This document shows, one piece after another, positions 40,185 through 52,198 of a DNA stretch of 64,000 bases. Made by a program: the position numbers and the translations under genes. Each line of letters starts with the position of its first letter. Position 1 is the first letter of the stretch. The notes below the pieces were generated by a model. That model had not been told where the DNA came from, did not search any database, and saw only the letters and a list, made by a program, of their open reading frames with translations. Source of the DNA: Bubalus kerabau (taxonomy: Eukaryota; Chordata; Mammalia; Artiodactyla; Bovidae); assembly GCF_029407905.1 (NCBI RefSeq), contig NC_073629.1, forward strand, positions 53,329,301 through 53,393,300, in the 5' to 3' direction.

Positions 40185-43100
40185 AGGCTTTCCATTAGAC
40201 ACATCGACAACGCTATCATTGGGTTGTTAGGCCTGCCAGCCATTTAGTACCAGAATCCATTCTAGAGGAAACAGAATAATTTTTCGTGTTCCTGAAAGTC
40301 TACCATCAGCGCAAAGGTATTTGCCTTATTCATATGAGAAAGGTGAAGCCATGCTTAAAAAATATACTGAAGCCTATAGTTTGCAATCCTGTTTCTCAGC
40401 CTACAAAACCAGTGCCTGTAGGGAATGGAAACACTGTACTGTGTAATTATTTAAATGAAAACAACATAAATGAAGAGAAGGACCATTTATATCATGGTAC
40501 TAATTAAATGAGAACTAATGGGCCCTGCTGAGAAAGGATACAGCTGGAGAGAGCAAGAAAAACTTCCTGCCAGTAAAGACTAGCAGACAATGGGACAGTT
40601 TTCCTAGTGGGATAATTATGACTCCTGGAGAAGATTGTCCAAGGCAAGATGAGAGAAGTACCAGCAAAGTATAATGTGCTTCTAACCTTATTATCGATGA
40701 TGCTTTCAGGCACCAGCTCCGGGTCACAGGTTTTGAAAATACTAAATGCTTAATTCAGTGCTGCCCTTTCACCCAAAAGATCTCAGGGTAAGAGAAAAAT
40801 GTGTGCACCAGTCCAGTGCTCCTTGATTTAACTCTTCCCTGAAATACTCTAGGAATAAATAATGGAGGAGGAAATTATAACCCCCACTTCACTCTCCCAC
40901 CCAAAAATCGCCCGAAGAGATTTCCATTTCAAACAGCTGGTAGAACAACAATGTGATCATCAAAAAGTTTGTGACGATGATCCCCCAACCCCTGCCTTAT
41001 TTTTCTTCAAGATCACTCCAAAAAAAAAACAAAAAAAATTTAGAAGCAGGAAATTGGTGATGTGGAAGGGAAAGTCTCCTATTCAGAAAATCAATGCAGA
41101 TTGAGATATCCATAAGGAGATGTTGATTTATAAGCTGCTGCGTTGAAAATTACTTGCTTTCTCATTAGCCGGACCTGGTTTATGGCTGTGATATAAATAA
41201 GGCAAATAATTTAAAACAAATACTTGAGAATATGTTTGACTTTCATTTTGTCCTTGGAAAATTTGGGGCCTAAGTTAAAGATTCACAGAGAAGTCAAAAG
41301 GCTACCAGACACAAATGCTACCTTTAGAGCTCAGCTTCTGGGAGAGAAAAACCTGGGTTTGGATCCAGCTGTACCCAGTATTTCTGGCATCTCATCCAAG
41401 CACTTGACTCCTCTCTCTACAAAGAGAATTGTATTTCTCATTTTTAACATGTGAGTAACAACAGAAGCAACCTCTGTGATGGTAAAGGTTCCAAGGTGGG
41501 TTTGCATTTCCCACTTGGAAAGAAGGCCAACGCCTCCAGAAAGGAGTGAATGTGGCCATTCAAGGGTGCCTACTGATTTCATCCGTAGTATGCCAGGTAT
41601 GTTGGCCCCAATGACACACTAATGAGCAAAGTAAAGTTCAGAATCATTGCTCACACTTCCCAAAGTTAGTTAACAAAGAGTTAAAGGGATTCTCATGATG
41701 CAATTGGTATTTACATGCTGATGAATTCATTTCTCTCGTGAACACCAGGCAGGTTTAAGATGTGTCTGATTTCTTAGGCTACAGTTCAAATTGTGGCCTG
41801 AGTTTGAATGATTTTCCATCTCTCTACCTGTTAAAATCCCGATGATGTTTATTATTTAGTAAAAGCCCATGAAACAAGTATATTTCTGGATGAGAATAAG
41901 TGAGTGCATTTTGCTCTGGAACCTTCTTCGGACTTCCCCCGAATGGTACCATATTATTGTCTAACACCAATAATTCAAGTGACAATGTGTTGTTGCGGGT
42001 CTGTTAACCTGAAATCTTGAACTAAATCTGTCAAAAGTTTTCTTTTTTTTTGCAAACTGGCTAAAACATTTAGTGGCAGGAGAAAACAATATCATGGAAG
42101 CAATATATTAAGAAACCTTTGTTTCATCATAAAGGAAGAGAGTTGTTTTTATTTAATAATTTCTGCCAATAGCCTGGTAACATATTCCAGTTTTGATTTG
42201 CCCATTTTTTTTTTAACTGCACTGATAAAATATAGACATCTAAGCGCAAAATACAGTACTTTAATCTCCTCACTAGAGGGAGAGAATAATTATTGATATG
42301 TATGTGTAGACAATGTGTTCTTCAGCCTCTCTATTCCTTAACCTTTCTGTGGAAAAGACTCTTGGGACATGATTGAGGAAAAAGTGGTTTTTCCTTCCAG
42401 ATGGATTCGTTGGCTAGGGCAATATTTTTTGTTATGCCAATAAAATGAAAGGGAGACAGAAAATCAGGCAACTGCTGGAGTGGTTAGTGTGGGACTATTA
42501 CCAAGGCAGAAATGAGGCCAAAGAGATGATAAATGTCTGCCTCTCACCCACTCCATCAGCTGAAGTCTGACCTGAATCCTCTTTTCCATCTGAGCTCCAA
42601 GCAAGCTACCATTTTTCATAGCAGCACTTAATAGTGGACATTAACTTAGCCCTCCCCAAAAGGGCTGACCTGCAGTCTACACTCGGTGCTTCTCCAAACT
42701 GTAATCACTTGCTCACTCAGTAATTTTATCAAATAGCATGCACCTTTTCCAGCCACTTATTGGCCAATTAAGTCAAGTTCTCGCTGAGGGGGTCCAGCTG
42801 GCTTCAGGTTATCTAAGATGAATTGATTGAAGACATTCTGCAATCTATGAACCCAGTTTAATGATCTAGGTGATAATACTTGTAATTCTTCTCAGTCAGG
42901 GGAATTTGCTGCAGCTGTTGTTGGCAAATCCGTGTTCTGATATTCCGACGTACCAGAGAAGCATTAATCCGCCCTCAGCGTTCCATGGCGATGGTTGCAT
43001 TGTGAAAAGGGAAATTTAAAATTCATGCAGCATAGCCAAGTGAAAACCATCGTTCCAAGGATGTGTTTTAATTTTATCCCATTGTAAATGTTTTTTTAAG

Positions 43101-44185
43101 GTGGGATATGAGAAGACTATGTTAACGGTAATACTTCATCAGGAATGGAGAAAACCAAATAAAAGCTCATTCAGCTTTACTGCCGAAAACAACTCACCAA
43201 ATGTTTGACATACAAAGAAAACACAGCTTTAAGGCAAGAACATGATTTCCTAAAATATTGGGGTGGGGCTCCAAGGCCTAAAGTCATTATTTTTGTATGA
43301 AGCGTTTCCTCCCACCCCCGGATTCATGGCCATTGAAGTGATAATGAAGCAGTGTCACGCAGTGACACAGGCCTTCAACATAGCTCCAAACACTTTTCTG
43401 CACAGTGACATATTTTTTTAAAGTAATCATTAAATAATTTGCTGGCTTTCTTTCCTATCTGTGCATTTGTTCCCTGGACTGCTGAAATGTGAATTCTCCC
43501 TATGAAGCACATACTGTAAATAACACTCAGGAGGTTTTTCTGGGTGTTGTACATTCAGAACACTTTAGCAACACTCTATCCGACCGTGGGTCTGTGAAGT
43601 TTATGTTTACAAACTGGAAAGCTGGTTTTGATATTCTTACGAAAGTGGCAGCTGTGATATTAATTTATGCTGTGGACAAGCTGCCGCCCTTTTCTTTCTG
43701 GAGGGTGGGTTCCTTTTCCCTGAGAGGTGTGATTGAACTTGGCTTTGGGGATGTGTAACTTGCTGGGAGAGGCTGGTGCTTTTGATGAGATTTTAAACTC
43801 TTTCCAGCGATGCTGGAAAAACAATGGACTAGGGAGGGTGTATTTTCAAGTGGAGTGTAGGCTTTGTGGGTAAAGTTAATTGGACCATGGTCATACTTAA
43901 CGATTTTTGAGTACAAATTTAACCAAGAGAGAGAGTATCAGACAAGGAAGGACATTTTTCCTTCGTTTTTCTAATCAGAAAAAGGGAAAGCCAGACAGAG
44001 CTTTGGGGTCTGGCATGAAACAAGTTAAATTTTCACAACAAAGTATCTGATTATTCAGTAACTCTTTCCTGCACTTTTTTTGTTTTTGCCTCTATGTACC
44101 CCCACTTCATTGATGAGTTAACCTAACTGAAAATGTTCTCACTACTGTAAATGAAAAATCTTATCTAAGTGAAATTAACAATAAT
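40185..44185. other. 4-kb repeat-free block, candidate constrained noncoding DNA
   Basis: The longest stretch here without a recognisable mobile element. AT-rich, with words such as TGGCCAATTAAGTC (42761), TATCAAATAGCATGC (42727), TTTAATGATCT (42857), GCATTAATCC (42961) and CCATGGCGATGG (42983). Small frames (for example 43489-43758 and 41224-41454) show no family. The part from 41700 to 43300 most resembles conserved noncoding elements. No gene is supported. Confidence 0.35.
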
Positions 44186-44189
44186 ATTA

Positions 44190-44455
44190 ATAGCTAACGA
44201 TAAACACTTGCCACATGCCAGACTCTGGTTCTGAGAATTTATCTGGGTTATAAACCAGTTAATCCTCCCAACAACCTGTGAAGTCAAGGTTTTTATTATC
44301 CTCATTTTATAGATGAGGAAATGGAAGAACAGAGAGGTTAAGTAACTTGCCCAAAGTCACACAGCTAGTAAGTGCCAGAGCCAGGGTTTGAACCAAATGT
44401 GCTAGATGTAGTGTCTGTGTGCTTATTGACTACAGACTGCCTTTCTGACTTCTCA
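44190..44455 (-). repeat. MIR SINE, antisense, well preserved
   Basis: CACTTGCCACATGCCAGACT, CAACAACCTGTGAAGTCAAG, CTCATTTTATAGATGAGGAA, AGAGAGGTTAAGTAACTTGC, CACACAGCTAGTAAGTGCC. Confidence 0.88.
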
Positions 44456-44924
44456 TAGATATAAACCTTTAAGCTTTCTTTGTTTTTTAGCCTTCCAGCC
44501 TGTTTCCCATGTTATCTCCACAGGCAAAGAATTATAGACGTGCAAAAGGACAACTGATGTCACAACAAACAGAAACCACAACTGCTCCGAGTGCTAATCT
44601 TCAGGAGGCCTTACCAGAGCTACATCTTGTTTGGGACCTAATCCCCAAAGAGCTTAAAGCACTTCACAAATTTATTTGAGTCACCAGTACATTAGCAAAG
44701 TGTCAAAAGGGTAGATAATTTGCACTTTTTTTTTTTTTACAGATTAACACACAAAAAAAGAAATGATAGCTGACCTTGAACACATTTCTCCTGGTTCTTA
44801 GACTGATTTTTCCTTTGATCCCATTTTATCTCATTGAAACATGGATACACCTGTCCCTTTCCATACATATCCCAATTGTCCTTGGGGACAAAGAATCTCT
44901 TTTATATAAATCCAACACTATTCC
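44456..44924. other. Non-repeat stretch
   Basis: No element or gene recognised. T12 run near 44728. Confidence 0.4.
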
Positions 44925-45053
44925 TGGAGAAGGAAATGGCAACCCACTCCAGTATTCCTGCCTGGAGAATCCCAGGGACAGAGGAGCCTGGTAGGCTACA
45001 GTCCATGGGGTCGCAAAGAGTCAGACACGACTGAGCGACTTCACTTCACTTCA
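44925..45053 (+). mobile_element. Bov-A SINE monomer
   Basis: Single Bov-A unit: CTGGAGAAGGAAATGGCAAC, CTGGAGAATCCCAGGGACAG, ACACGACTGAGCGACTTCAC. No tRNA-like head and no second monomer. Confidence 0.9.
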
Positions 45054-45499
45054 TAACAGTTGTGGGAAAAAAAATTAGGTCATACAATGCACGTGAAGAT
45101 CTGGTGTGGCGTCTGAGATGTAGAAAGGGAAAAAGCTTAAAACCATCTGAAAAGTATCTGTGTCTTTGAAATTTACAGATGGGGAAACTAAGGCCAAAGT
45201 CACATACTAACTTTTATTTTTTTTACTGCTTAGGGAATTGCCTTCAAGAAGCAAAAAGCATTACAATATAAAGGTATATTTAGTGAACAGTTATTTTCTT
45301 TAAAAACATACATGACCTCTATTAGAGTTTCATAGCTTAGGGCCTCTTGTTATATACTCACAAATCACTCTATCTTAGTATTTATCACAATTGTAATTAA
45401 TTAATACATGCTTAATTACTTATTTAACTTTGATTTCTCTAAACAAAAAGTCCTAGGAGGGTAGGACTCTGACTGTGGTTTCACAGTAATATTCCCAGT
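45054..45499. other. AT-rich non-repeat stretch
   Basis: Nothing recognisable apart from a short MIR-like GATGGGGAAACTAAGGCCAA at 45178. Confidence 0.4.
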
Positions 45500-45652
45500 G
45501 TATCTGGCACTGTTTTGTTTTAAATTAATAAACTGTATTTTTTAGAGCAGTTTTAGGTTTACAGCAAAATGAAGCAGAAAGTAGAGACAGTTCCCATGTA
45601 TTCTTCTCCACATATACATACCTTTCCCCCATATAAACTAAAACAGTGTTTT
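45500..45652 (-). mobile_element. L1M-type LINE 3' end, antisense
   Basis: TTTTTAGAGCAGTTTTAGGT, TTACAGCAAAATGAAGCAGA, GTAGAGACAGTTCCCATG. Same L1 segment as 12545. Confidence 0.7.
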
Positions 45653-46379
45653 AAACTAGGAGTAAAACAGTTCTGTCTTGGTTTCCTAGACTAATTTATA
45701 TCAAATGTAATAGCTAGAGAATAACAGAGCTGTTGAAAACAAAGAGGCCCCTAAAATAGTGACATAAATAAGATAGGGGCTTGTTACTCTTTTACAGAAA
45801 TCTGGTTGACTCTGGCTCCATGGAGCCAGGTGGGACCTGCCATCCCCAACATATGGCTTCCAAGGCTGCTCAAGTTGTCACCATTTCCAGCTGGTCCAGA
45901 GGGTGATGAGCCAAAATCTAGCACGTGGATCCCTTCTTAAGTTAGAGATGACACAGAAGCTGCACACATCTCTTTCTCTCACATGCCATTACCCTAAACT
46001 TTAGGTGCAAAGTCATGTCTAGTTGACAAGGAGGCAGGGAAATATAATTGCTGGCTGGGTGGCCACGTGGCCAGAAATATAGAAGAGATGGATTTTGAAG
46101 GACAACTAGTAGTCTGACACATCCATGATGAGAAATGTTTATTAAAATAGTCCAGTGAAACTGAAATATGAGGAACCAAAGCCATGAAACTCTAATCTTA
46201 AAATATCTCAGTGGGCTCTTTTTACCAATGAAGCCCCTTCATTGATAGTGGGAATGTGAGACATGGGAAAAAGGGATGGAGTTATAACAAGAAGAAGCTG
46301 GGCAGAACAACGGAGGTGAGGAGCGAGTTTGTGATTTAGCTCCTTTGCCAGTAAAGAAACTGCTGTAGTGGGCAGCCTC
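45653..46379. other. Unresolved, probably old repeat
   Basis: Phrases such as GCTGGGTGGCCACGTGGCC and AAGTGACATAAATAAGATAGG suggest an old interspersed repeat, but I cannot name it. No gene. Confidence 0.3.
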
Positions 46380-47160
46380 TAGGGTGGAATTCAATGACCT
46401 TGAAAGTCCTCCCTACTCCCCCCCATGCATGTGGGCTGGATTTAAATTGACTTGCTTCTAACAAATAGAATTTGGCAGAAAAGGTAGGTTGTCAACAGAT
46501 CAGGTTACAAAGAGATTGTGGCTTCCACCTTGGGACCGCCTCTGATTCTCTCACTTACTTGCTCTGAGGGAAGCCAGCTGCCACATTGTGAGCTGCCCTA
46601 TGGAGAGGTCCACGGTGTAAGGGCCTCCAGGCCACACCCAGCGAGAAACTGAGGTCTCTGCCTAGTAGTCTGTGGGGAACTGAATCCTGATGGCTGCCAA
46701 CAACCTTATATACAAGCTTGAAAACAGATTCCCTGCAAGTGGGAGCCTTCATGCGTGACCACAGCCCTGGTCCAAAACTTAATGAACCTCATGAGATACC
46801 TTGAGCCGTGTGTGTGTGTTGTGTGTGTGTGTGTGTGAAGTCACTTCAGTCATGTCCAACTCTTTGCAACCCTATGGACTATTGCCCTCCAGGTTTTTCT
46901 GTCCATGGGATTCTCCATGCAAGAATACTGGAGTGGGTTGCCATGCTTCTCCTCCACGGGATCTTCCCAACCCAGGGATTGAACCTGTATCTCTTAAATC
47001 TCCTGCATTGACAGGGAGGTTCTTTACCACTGGCTCCACTTGGGAAGCCCACCTTGAGCCATAGGCAGCCACTAAACTGCACCCAGGTTCCTAACTCATA
47101 GAGACTGTGAGATAATCAATGTTTATGAGTTTTAGCTATTAAGTTAGGGGTAATTAGATT
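46380..47160 (+). repeat. Old MLT-like LTR, split by Bov-tA
   Basis: GGGCTGGATTTAAATTGACT, GAAGCCAGCTGCCACATTGT, CCCTATGGAGAGGTCCACGG and, after the SINE, GAGACTGTGAGATAATCAAT and AGCTATTAAGTTAGGGGTAA. Consistent with a sense MaLR-type LTR ending. Diverged, and class confidence is low. Confidence 0.45.
46808..47050 (-). mobile_element. Bov-tA SINE, antisense, with TG-repeat tail
   Basis: Antisense SINE: a GTGTGTGTGTGT array at 46808-46837 on the tail side, then CACTTCAGTCATGTCCAACT, GGCAAGAATACTGGAGTGG, head CAGGGATTGAACCTGTATC. Perfect 10-bp TSD ACCTTGAGCC at 46798-46807 and 47051-47060, so the TG array is inside the insertion. Confidence 0.92.
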
Positions 47161-47336
47161 TCTAATACAATCTAATCTAGATGATTCATCTAAAGATGAA
47201 CTAGATAGCACTATGTAAATAATACAAATGCCAACCACTAGAAAGTAGATTCTAATTGTCCTACAATTTTCTAGTAGTGATTTTGTGTAATGGGCATCTT
47301 TAAGTGATCAAATTAACCAAGACTATCATTTAATCC

Positions 47337-47910
47337 ACTGTTTTCCAAAGTTTGGTCTTGAAATCCTTAATGGTCCCCAAGACTCTTTCAGGGGATCCAG
47401 GAATTCCCAACTATTTTTACAACATTTTTGAAATGTTATTTGCCTATTTCACTCTCATTATCTCATGTACAGTAGAATTTTCCAGACACTGCATGATATG
47501 TGATGATGTCATCCTCTGATAGTTTATGGAATGCATGCCTGTGCAATCTTGTATTTTTTAGAATTTTCTCAGGTAGTAGATTTAAGGTATAAAAATGTGC
47601 ATTTTTTCTGAAATTAACTGAGTTCTTAGTACTTCTGTGTTTTAAGTAATCTTCATTGATAACTTTGATAATATCCATAACCTCTATATTGTCCAATGAA
47701 TTATTTTGAAGTACCAGTTTTTCCTGAATCTATGGAGAAACACAACAAAAAAGTGCACTTCTATTGTCTTGTTTTGCTGTGATGTTTTAAATTTTCAATA
47801 ATGGTAAGTGTTGAGTAGATATAACCTTCATAAACAAAATACCTTAGGAGTCTCAATTATGTTGAAGAGTATATAGGGTTATGACACCAAAAAATTTGAG
47901 AATTGCTGGT
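47337..47910. mobile_element. hAT-type DNA transposon remnant
   Basis: The left end CCACTGTTTTCCAAAGTTTG and right end AAATTTGAGAATTGCTGG are related inverted ends. The interior has GACTCTTTCAGGGGATCC, TATTTGCCTATTTCACTCTC and GTGATGATGTCATCCTCTGA. Consistent with an old non-autonomous hAT. The subfamily is not determined. Confidence 0.55.
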
Positions 47911-47919
47911 TTAATTCAT

Positions 47920-48045
47920 CCATTGACAAATGTGATTGAATGTCTATACATATTCCACATTGTACTAGGCGCTGTGAGTGACACAAAAGAACATAACCTT
48001 TTCTCCTAAGTTGTTTAAAATCTAACTGTGGATATAAGACTAATT
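47920..48045 (-). repeat. L2 LINE 3' fragment, antisense
   Basis: TTCATCCATTGACAAATGTG, CATTGTACTAGGCGCTGTG, AAATCTAACTGTGGATATAA. Confidence 0.55.
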
Positions 48046-48054
48046 TGTCATCCA

Positions 48055-48308
48055 ATAGTACTCTTGCCTGGAAAATCCCATGGGCGGAGGAGCCTGGTAG
48101 GCTGCAGTCGATGGGGTCCCTAAGAGTCGGACACGACTGAGTGACTTGACTTTCACTTTTCACTTTCACGGGTTGGAGAAGGAAGTGGCAACCCACTCCA
48201 GTGTTCTTGCCTGGAGAATCCCAGGGACAGGGGAGCCTGGTGGGCTGCTGTCTATGGGGTCGCACAGAGTCGGACACGACTGAAGTGACTTAGCAGCAGC
48301 AGCAGCAG
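48055..48308 (+). mobile_element. Bov-A2 SINE, 5'-truncated, with CAG tail
   Basis: Starts inside the first monomer at TAGTACTCTTGCCTGG. The second monomer is complete (GGAGAAGGAAGTGGCAACCC). The tail GACTTAGCAGCAGCAGCAGC has an expanded CAG run. Confidence 0.92.
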
Positions 48309-48994
48309 TATATGCTGTAAAGCCAAATGTTGTACTAGGGACCATATGCATAATAAACGTACACAGAAGGGAGAGGTTGTGGCCGAGGGTTATTGGGGGA
48401 ACAACAGTGCTAGAAGAAAGGCACCTCAGTCCTTCTACTGAGAACCTCCATGAATACAAAGAGAAAATAGGGGGTAAAACAGGGGGGGAATGTATCAGGA
48501 AAGTAAAGCCAAGTTTCCAGCAGCTTAGTCATATGTTGTGCTTTGATTTGGGGAACTTCTGTGGAAACTGTCTACTCAGTGCACTCTATTTGGATGGATG
48601 ACCTGTGAGACATCACCTTCAAAAGGCAGGCACCATTCTGGTCCATGCTTCCTATACATAGGAAACTTGAAATCTTGTGTCCCCTAAAACTCAACTTCAT
48701 TGTATTGAAAACCATTGTACTCAGAATTTTGAAGATATGACCAACGTTATGTTTATGTTAGCCTCAAGATACTTGTCTATTTGAGGTGTGAAATAAAATT
48801 CATATTTTATCGCAAGATGGGAAAAATTTAAACATAAAAACTTCTCTCTGCCCTTTGGCCTCCTTTCCCCCCTCTACTATGCATTGTGTATCTGCACTGT
48901 GCATGGACCAAACGTCCCCATCAACAGAAATACCTGCTCAACCATAAAGATCAATAGTCTCTTAGCACCAACAAGTCAAGTCCTTAAAAGAGAA
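48309..48994. other. Non-repeat stretch
   Basis: No element or gene recognised. Confidence 0.4.
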
Positions 48995-49605
48995 CATTCC
49001 TCTGCAAAAAGGAAATCATAAGCAAAATGAAAAGACAACCTATAGACTGGGAGAAAATATTTTCAAATGATGCAACAGACAAGGGCTTAATTATCAAAAT
49101 ACACAAATATTTATACAGTTCAATAACAAAATAAACAACCCAATCAAAACATGGGCAGAAGACCTAAGCAGATGTTTATCCAGAAAAAGCATACAGATGG
49201 TCAATAAGCACATGAAAATATACTCAACATCACTCGTTATTAGAGAAAAATCAAAACTGCAATGAGGTATCACTTCACACTGGTCAATATGGCCATCATT
49301 AAGAAAGTCTGCAAATAATAAATGCTGGAGAGGATGTAGAGAAAGGGGAATCCTCCTACACTGTTGGTGGGAATGTAAACTGGTACAGCCACTATAGAGA
49401 CCAGTATGGAGGTTCCTTAGAAAACTAAAAGTAGAGTTGCCATATGATCCAGAAATCCCACTCCTGGGCACATATCCAGAGAAAACTCTAATTTGAAAAG
49501 ATACATTCACCCCATTGTTCACAGCAGCACTATTTACAATACCCAGGACATGACAGCAGCCTAAATGTCCATCAACAGACGAATAGCAAAAGAAGATGTG
49601 GTGTA
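48995..49605 (+). mobile_element. L1 LINE, ORF2 C-terminal region, decayed
   Basis: Sense artiodactyl-type L1: GAAAAGACAACCTATAGACT, AACCCAATCAAAACATGGGC, ATTAGAGAAAAATCAAAACT, GAGGATGTAGAGAAAGGGG, CTGGTACAGCCACTATAGAG, CCAGAAATCCCACTCCTGGG, TAAATGTCCATCAACAGACG. ORF2 is broken by many stops and frame changes. The 182-residue minus-strand frame (49094-49642) is an antisense shadow. Confidence 0.8.
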
Positions 49606-49655
49606 TATATACATATATATAGATAGATAGATACATATACATATCTATCTCTCTC

Positions 49656-49715
<60 letters not shown>

Positions 49716-49716
49716 G
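49606..49716. repeat. Compound microsatellite (TATACA, GATA, CT, TG, TA)
   Basis: TATATACATATATATAGATA, then short GATA units, ATCTATCTCTCTC, a TG array (49660-49690) and a TA array (49691-49716). Confidence 0.95.
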
Positions 49717-49717
49717 A

Positions 49718-49817
49718 CCATTTCCTCTTCCAGGGAATCTTCCAGACCTAGGGATCGAATCTGTGACTACTGCATTGAAGGTGGATTCTTTACCACTGAG
49801 CCACCTGGGAATCCCTA
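49718..49817 (-). mobile_element. Bov-tA head fragment, antisense
   Basis: Only the tRNA-like part and adjoining body: CCTCTTCCAGGGAATCTTCC, TAGGGATCGAATCTGTGAC, TTCTTTACCACTGAGCCACC. Confidence 0.8.
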
Positions 49818-49989
49818 ATGAAATATTATTCTTTACTTCCCATCTTTACACCTTGGCCCTTTCAGATTAAAAAAAAAAGAAAAAAGCTTGGAGGATGTGA
49901 TCTGGGCTAAGGTAGAGATAGGCTCCATGGGCTAGACTCAATCAGACCTCCACCAGTACTGCCCTTTGGGATTACCAAGATCACATGCG

Positions 49990-50124
49990 TGCTATGTAAT
50001 GTCAGTCATATCCAACTCTTTGCACCACTCTGGACTGTAGTCTGCCAGGTTCTTCTGTCCGTGGGATTCTCCAGTCTCGTGCATTGGCAGACAGATTCAT
50101 TACCACTAGCGCCACCTGGGAAGC
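49990..50124 (-). mobile_element. Bov-tA SINE with internal deletion, antisense
   Basis: The 3' half (GTCATATCCAACTCTTTGCA, CCGTGGGATTCTCCAG) joins directly to the tRNA-like head (CGTGCATTGGCAGACAGATT, ACCACTAGCGCCACCTGG). About 80-90 bp of central body are missing. Confidence 0.85.
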
Positions 50125-50700
50125 ACCCCCAACCCCAGATCAACAAACGCACAGAAAAACATGTGTTTTAGAGAATCCACAGGCATCTCTGTCACCTGGG
50201 ATTGATGATCAGCATTGACACAGGGTGACCCACTCTCGTGACACAGTTTAAAACTCAGGAAAAAGCCTCTCTGCATCTCTTGCACTTTGTCCCCTGAAGA
50301 GTGTCTGAAGCCATGTGAAGGTTTGTGAATTGTGCCACTATGTACACAGGAGAGAGACAGTGCCCTGGAGTATGCAGAGGATTTGACTGGCAGAAGCACT
50401 TAGGTAAAAGATAAATTAACTTGTCAAAGCCTACTTCTCCCGTAGTAGATTTCTGCATAATTAAGTACAGTCTCCCACTAGCACCAAGCATCCGTCTGCT
50501 TCCTTCTCTTTGTGTTCTGGCTTGTTTCCACAGGTACTTGAAATTAGTATGTACAATATTCACTACAGTCGCATGGAGTAGAAAAGGAATATTGTGCACC
50601 AATTCCTGTCACTTTTAAAATTGTATCTGTTGGTCTAAATGTAATGTCTAGGAAGAATGATACCTATTCTTTGTTTTAAAAATTATTTTTTAAGTTAATA
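50125..50700. other. Non-repeat stretch
   Basis: Overlapping antisense frames of 97 and 115 codons (50106-50602) have no recognisable family. No element seen. Confidence 0.4.
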
Positions 50701-50701
50701 A

Positions 50702-50806
50702 AGGTTTTATTTATTTATGTGGAACTTCCCCAACCAGGGATCAAACCATGCCCCCCTGCGTTGGAAGCACTGAGTCTTAACCACTGGACCACCAGGAAAG
50801 TCTGAT
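50702..50806 (-). mobile_element. CHR-2-type SINE, antisense
   Basis: TTTATTTATTTATGTGGAAC, CAACCAGGGATCAAACCATG, TGAGTCTTAACCACTGGACC, ACCAGGAAAGTC. Confidence 0.8.
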
Positions 50807-51955
50807 AACTATTCTTTATTTTGGTAACTAGGTGGGCTCTGAACGCTAGAATTGCAAATAGTTTTACTTTTATCAAAATATTTAAAAAGATGTAATTGAA
50901 ATTTTCAAAATATAACACTAAAATTCATTTAAATAATTTAAAAATTCTCCCAGGGTAATGTCTAAGACATAATGGTGGCAATGGGATTGGTAAATAGAAA
51001 GTTTTACTGTACAGAACATTGACCAGAAATCCAAAAATACTTGTGTTTGTCATATACAGCATGCCTTTGAATTTTTTATTGGGAGATATAATGTCAACTG
51101 TTTTAACAGCAGTTCAGAGATTATACACTATATTTTCTGATTCCTTCCAAAGATGAAGTAGTTTGATGAAACAAAGCAATGATCTTAAAGTCATTCTTGG
51201 ACATGTATGATGGGAATGTTCTCTGGATCATTTAAAGCAATTAGATTGCATAAGATACAAGATGCACTATAAGAATTAACTGAAACAATAGGAGAATCTT
51301 AAAATACGAATCTTGATTTTGATAGAAAATTAATTTTGAATTCATGCTATCCAGTTATTTGATATTACTTTTGCTTATTATTAATATTACCAAAATTTAA
51401 CAAAAAATTTCAAAACTATCTAAGTTTGCCTATTTCACTTATAAAAGAACTAAAAAATATTTCTTAAAATGTTAAAGTCAGTGAATTTTCTAAATGAAAA
51501 TAAACTGCAAGAAATTTGTGGACAATATTTCAATAAAATATAACAACATTATAGCAAGAAATCGAAAATGTTTACCTAGCAAACAGGTCATTCATGTATA
51601 AATGATTACTAATTATTTCTAATTTTAATGAATACCATGTTTCTGGCAGATCAGAATATAGTCTTAATTGAGGAGAGATTTGAATAAGTTAATTAATGCC
51701 CTGCCAAATTTAGTTTCTTTTATAATGACACAATATTGGAAAATTTGAAATAAGAATCTAAGAAATACTGTACATATCTAGATGTTCTCCTAAAAGACAT
51801 TTCTTTAACATATTCACTTAAAAAATTCATTATAAAAACTATTATATTAAAATAGTTTATAATATTTTCTGCAATAATGCTACTTTGTCACATGTGACTT
51901 CATTACAGTTTTTAATATATGTAAAATTTGCATGTGAAGTTCATTCCCTAATTTA
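50807..51955. other. Strongly AT-rich non-repeat stretch
   Basis: No mobile element or gene recognised. Very low GC, with many short A and T runs. Confidence 0.4.
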
Positions 51956-51965
51956 TAATAATTTA

Positions 51966-52188
51966 ATGACTCATTTGAAAAGACCTTAATGCTGGGAAAG
52001 ATTGAAGCCAGGAGAAAAAGGGGACGACAGAGGATGAGATGGTTGGATGGCATCACTGACTCAATGGACATGAGTCTGAGTAAACTCCAGGAGTTGGCGA
52101 TGGACAGGGAGGCCTGGTGTGCTGCAGTCCATGGGGTCAAAAGAGTCAGACACGACTGAGCAACTGAACTGAACTGAACTGAATGGTT
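51966..52188 (+). mobile_element. BovB LINE 3' end, strongly 5'-truncated
   Basis: ATGACTCATTTGAAAAGACC, GGATGAGATGGTTGGATGGC, ATGGACAGGGAGGCCTGGTG, tail CTGAACTGAACTGAA. Perfect 10-bp TSD TAATAATTTA at 51956-51965 and 52189-52198. Confidence 0.92.
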
Positions 52189-52198
52189 TAATAATTTA

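Noticed and set aside
43489..43758. 89-codon plus-strand frame in the repeat-free block
   Set aside because: Overlaps an antisense frame, has no family resemblance, and in-frame sequence before it gives no promoter or splice support.
49094..49642. 182-codon minus-strand open frame (longest antisense frame)
   Set aside because: It is the complement of L1 ORF2 C-terminal sequence running into an AT/GATA microsatellite. It shows no independent coding signal.
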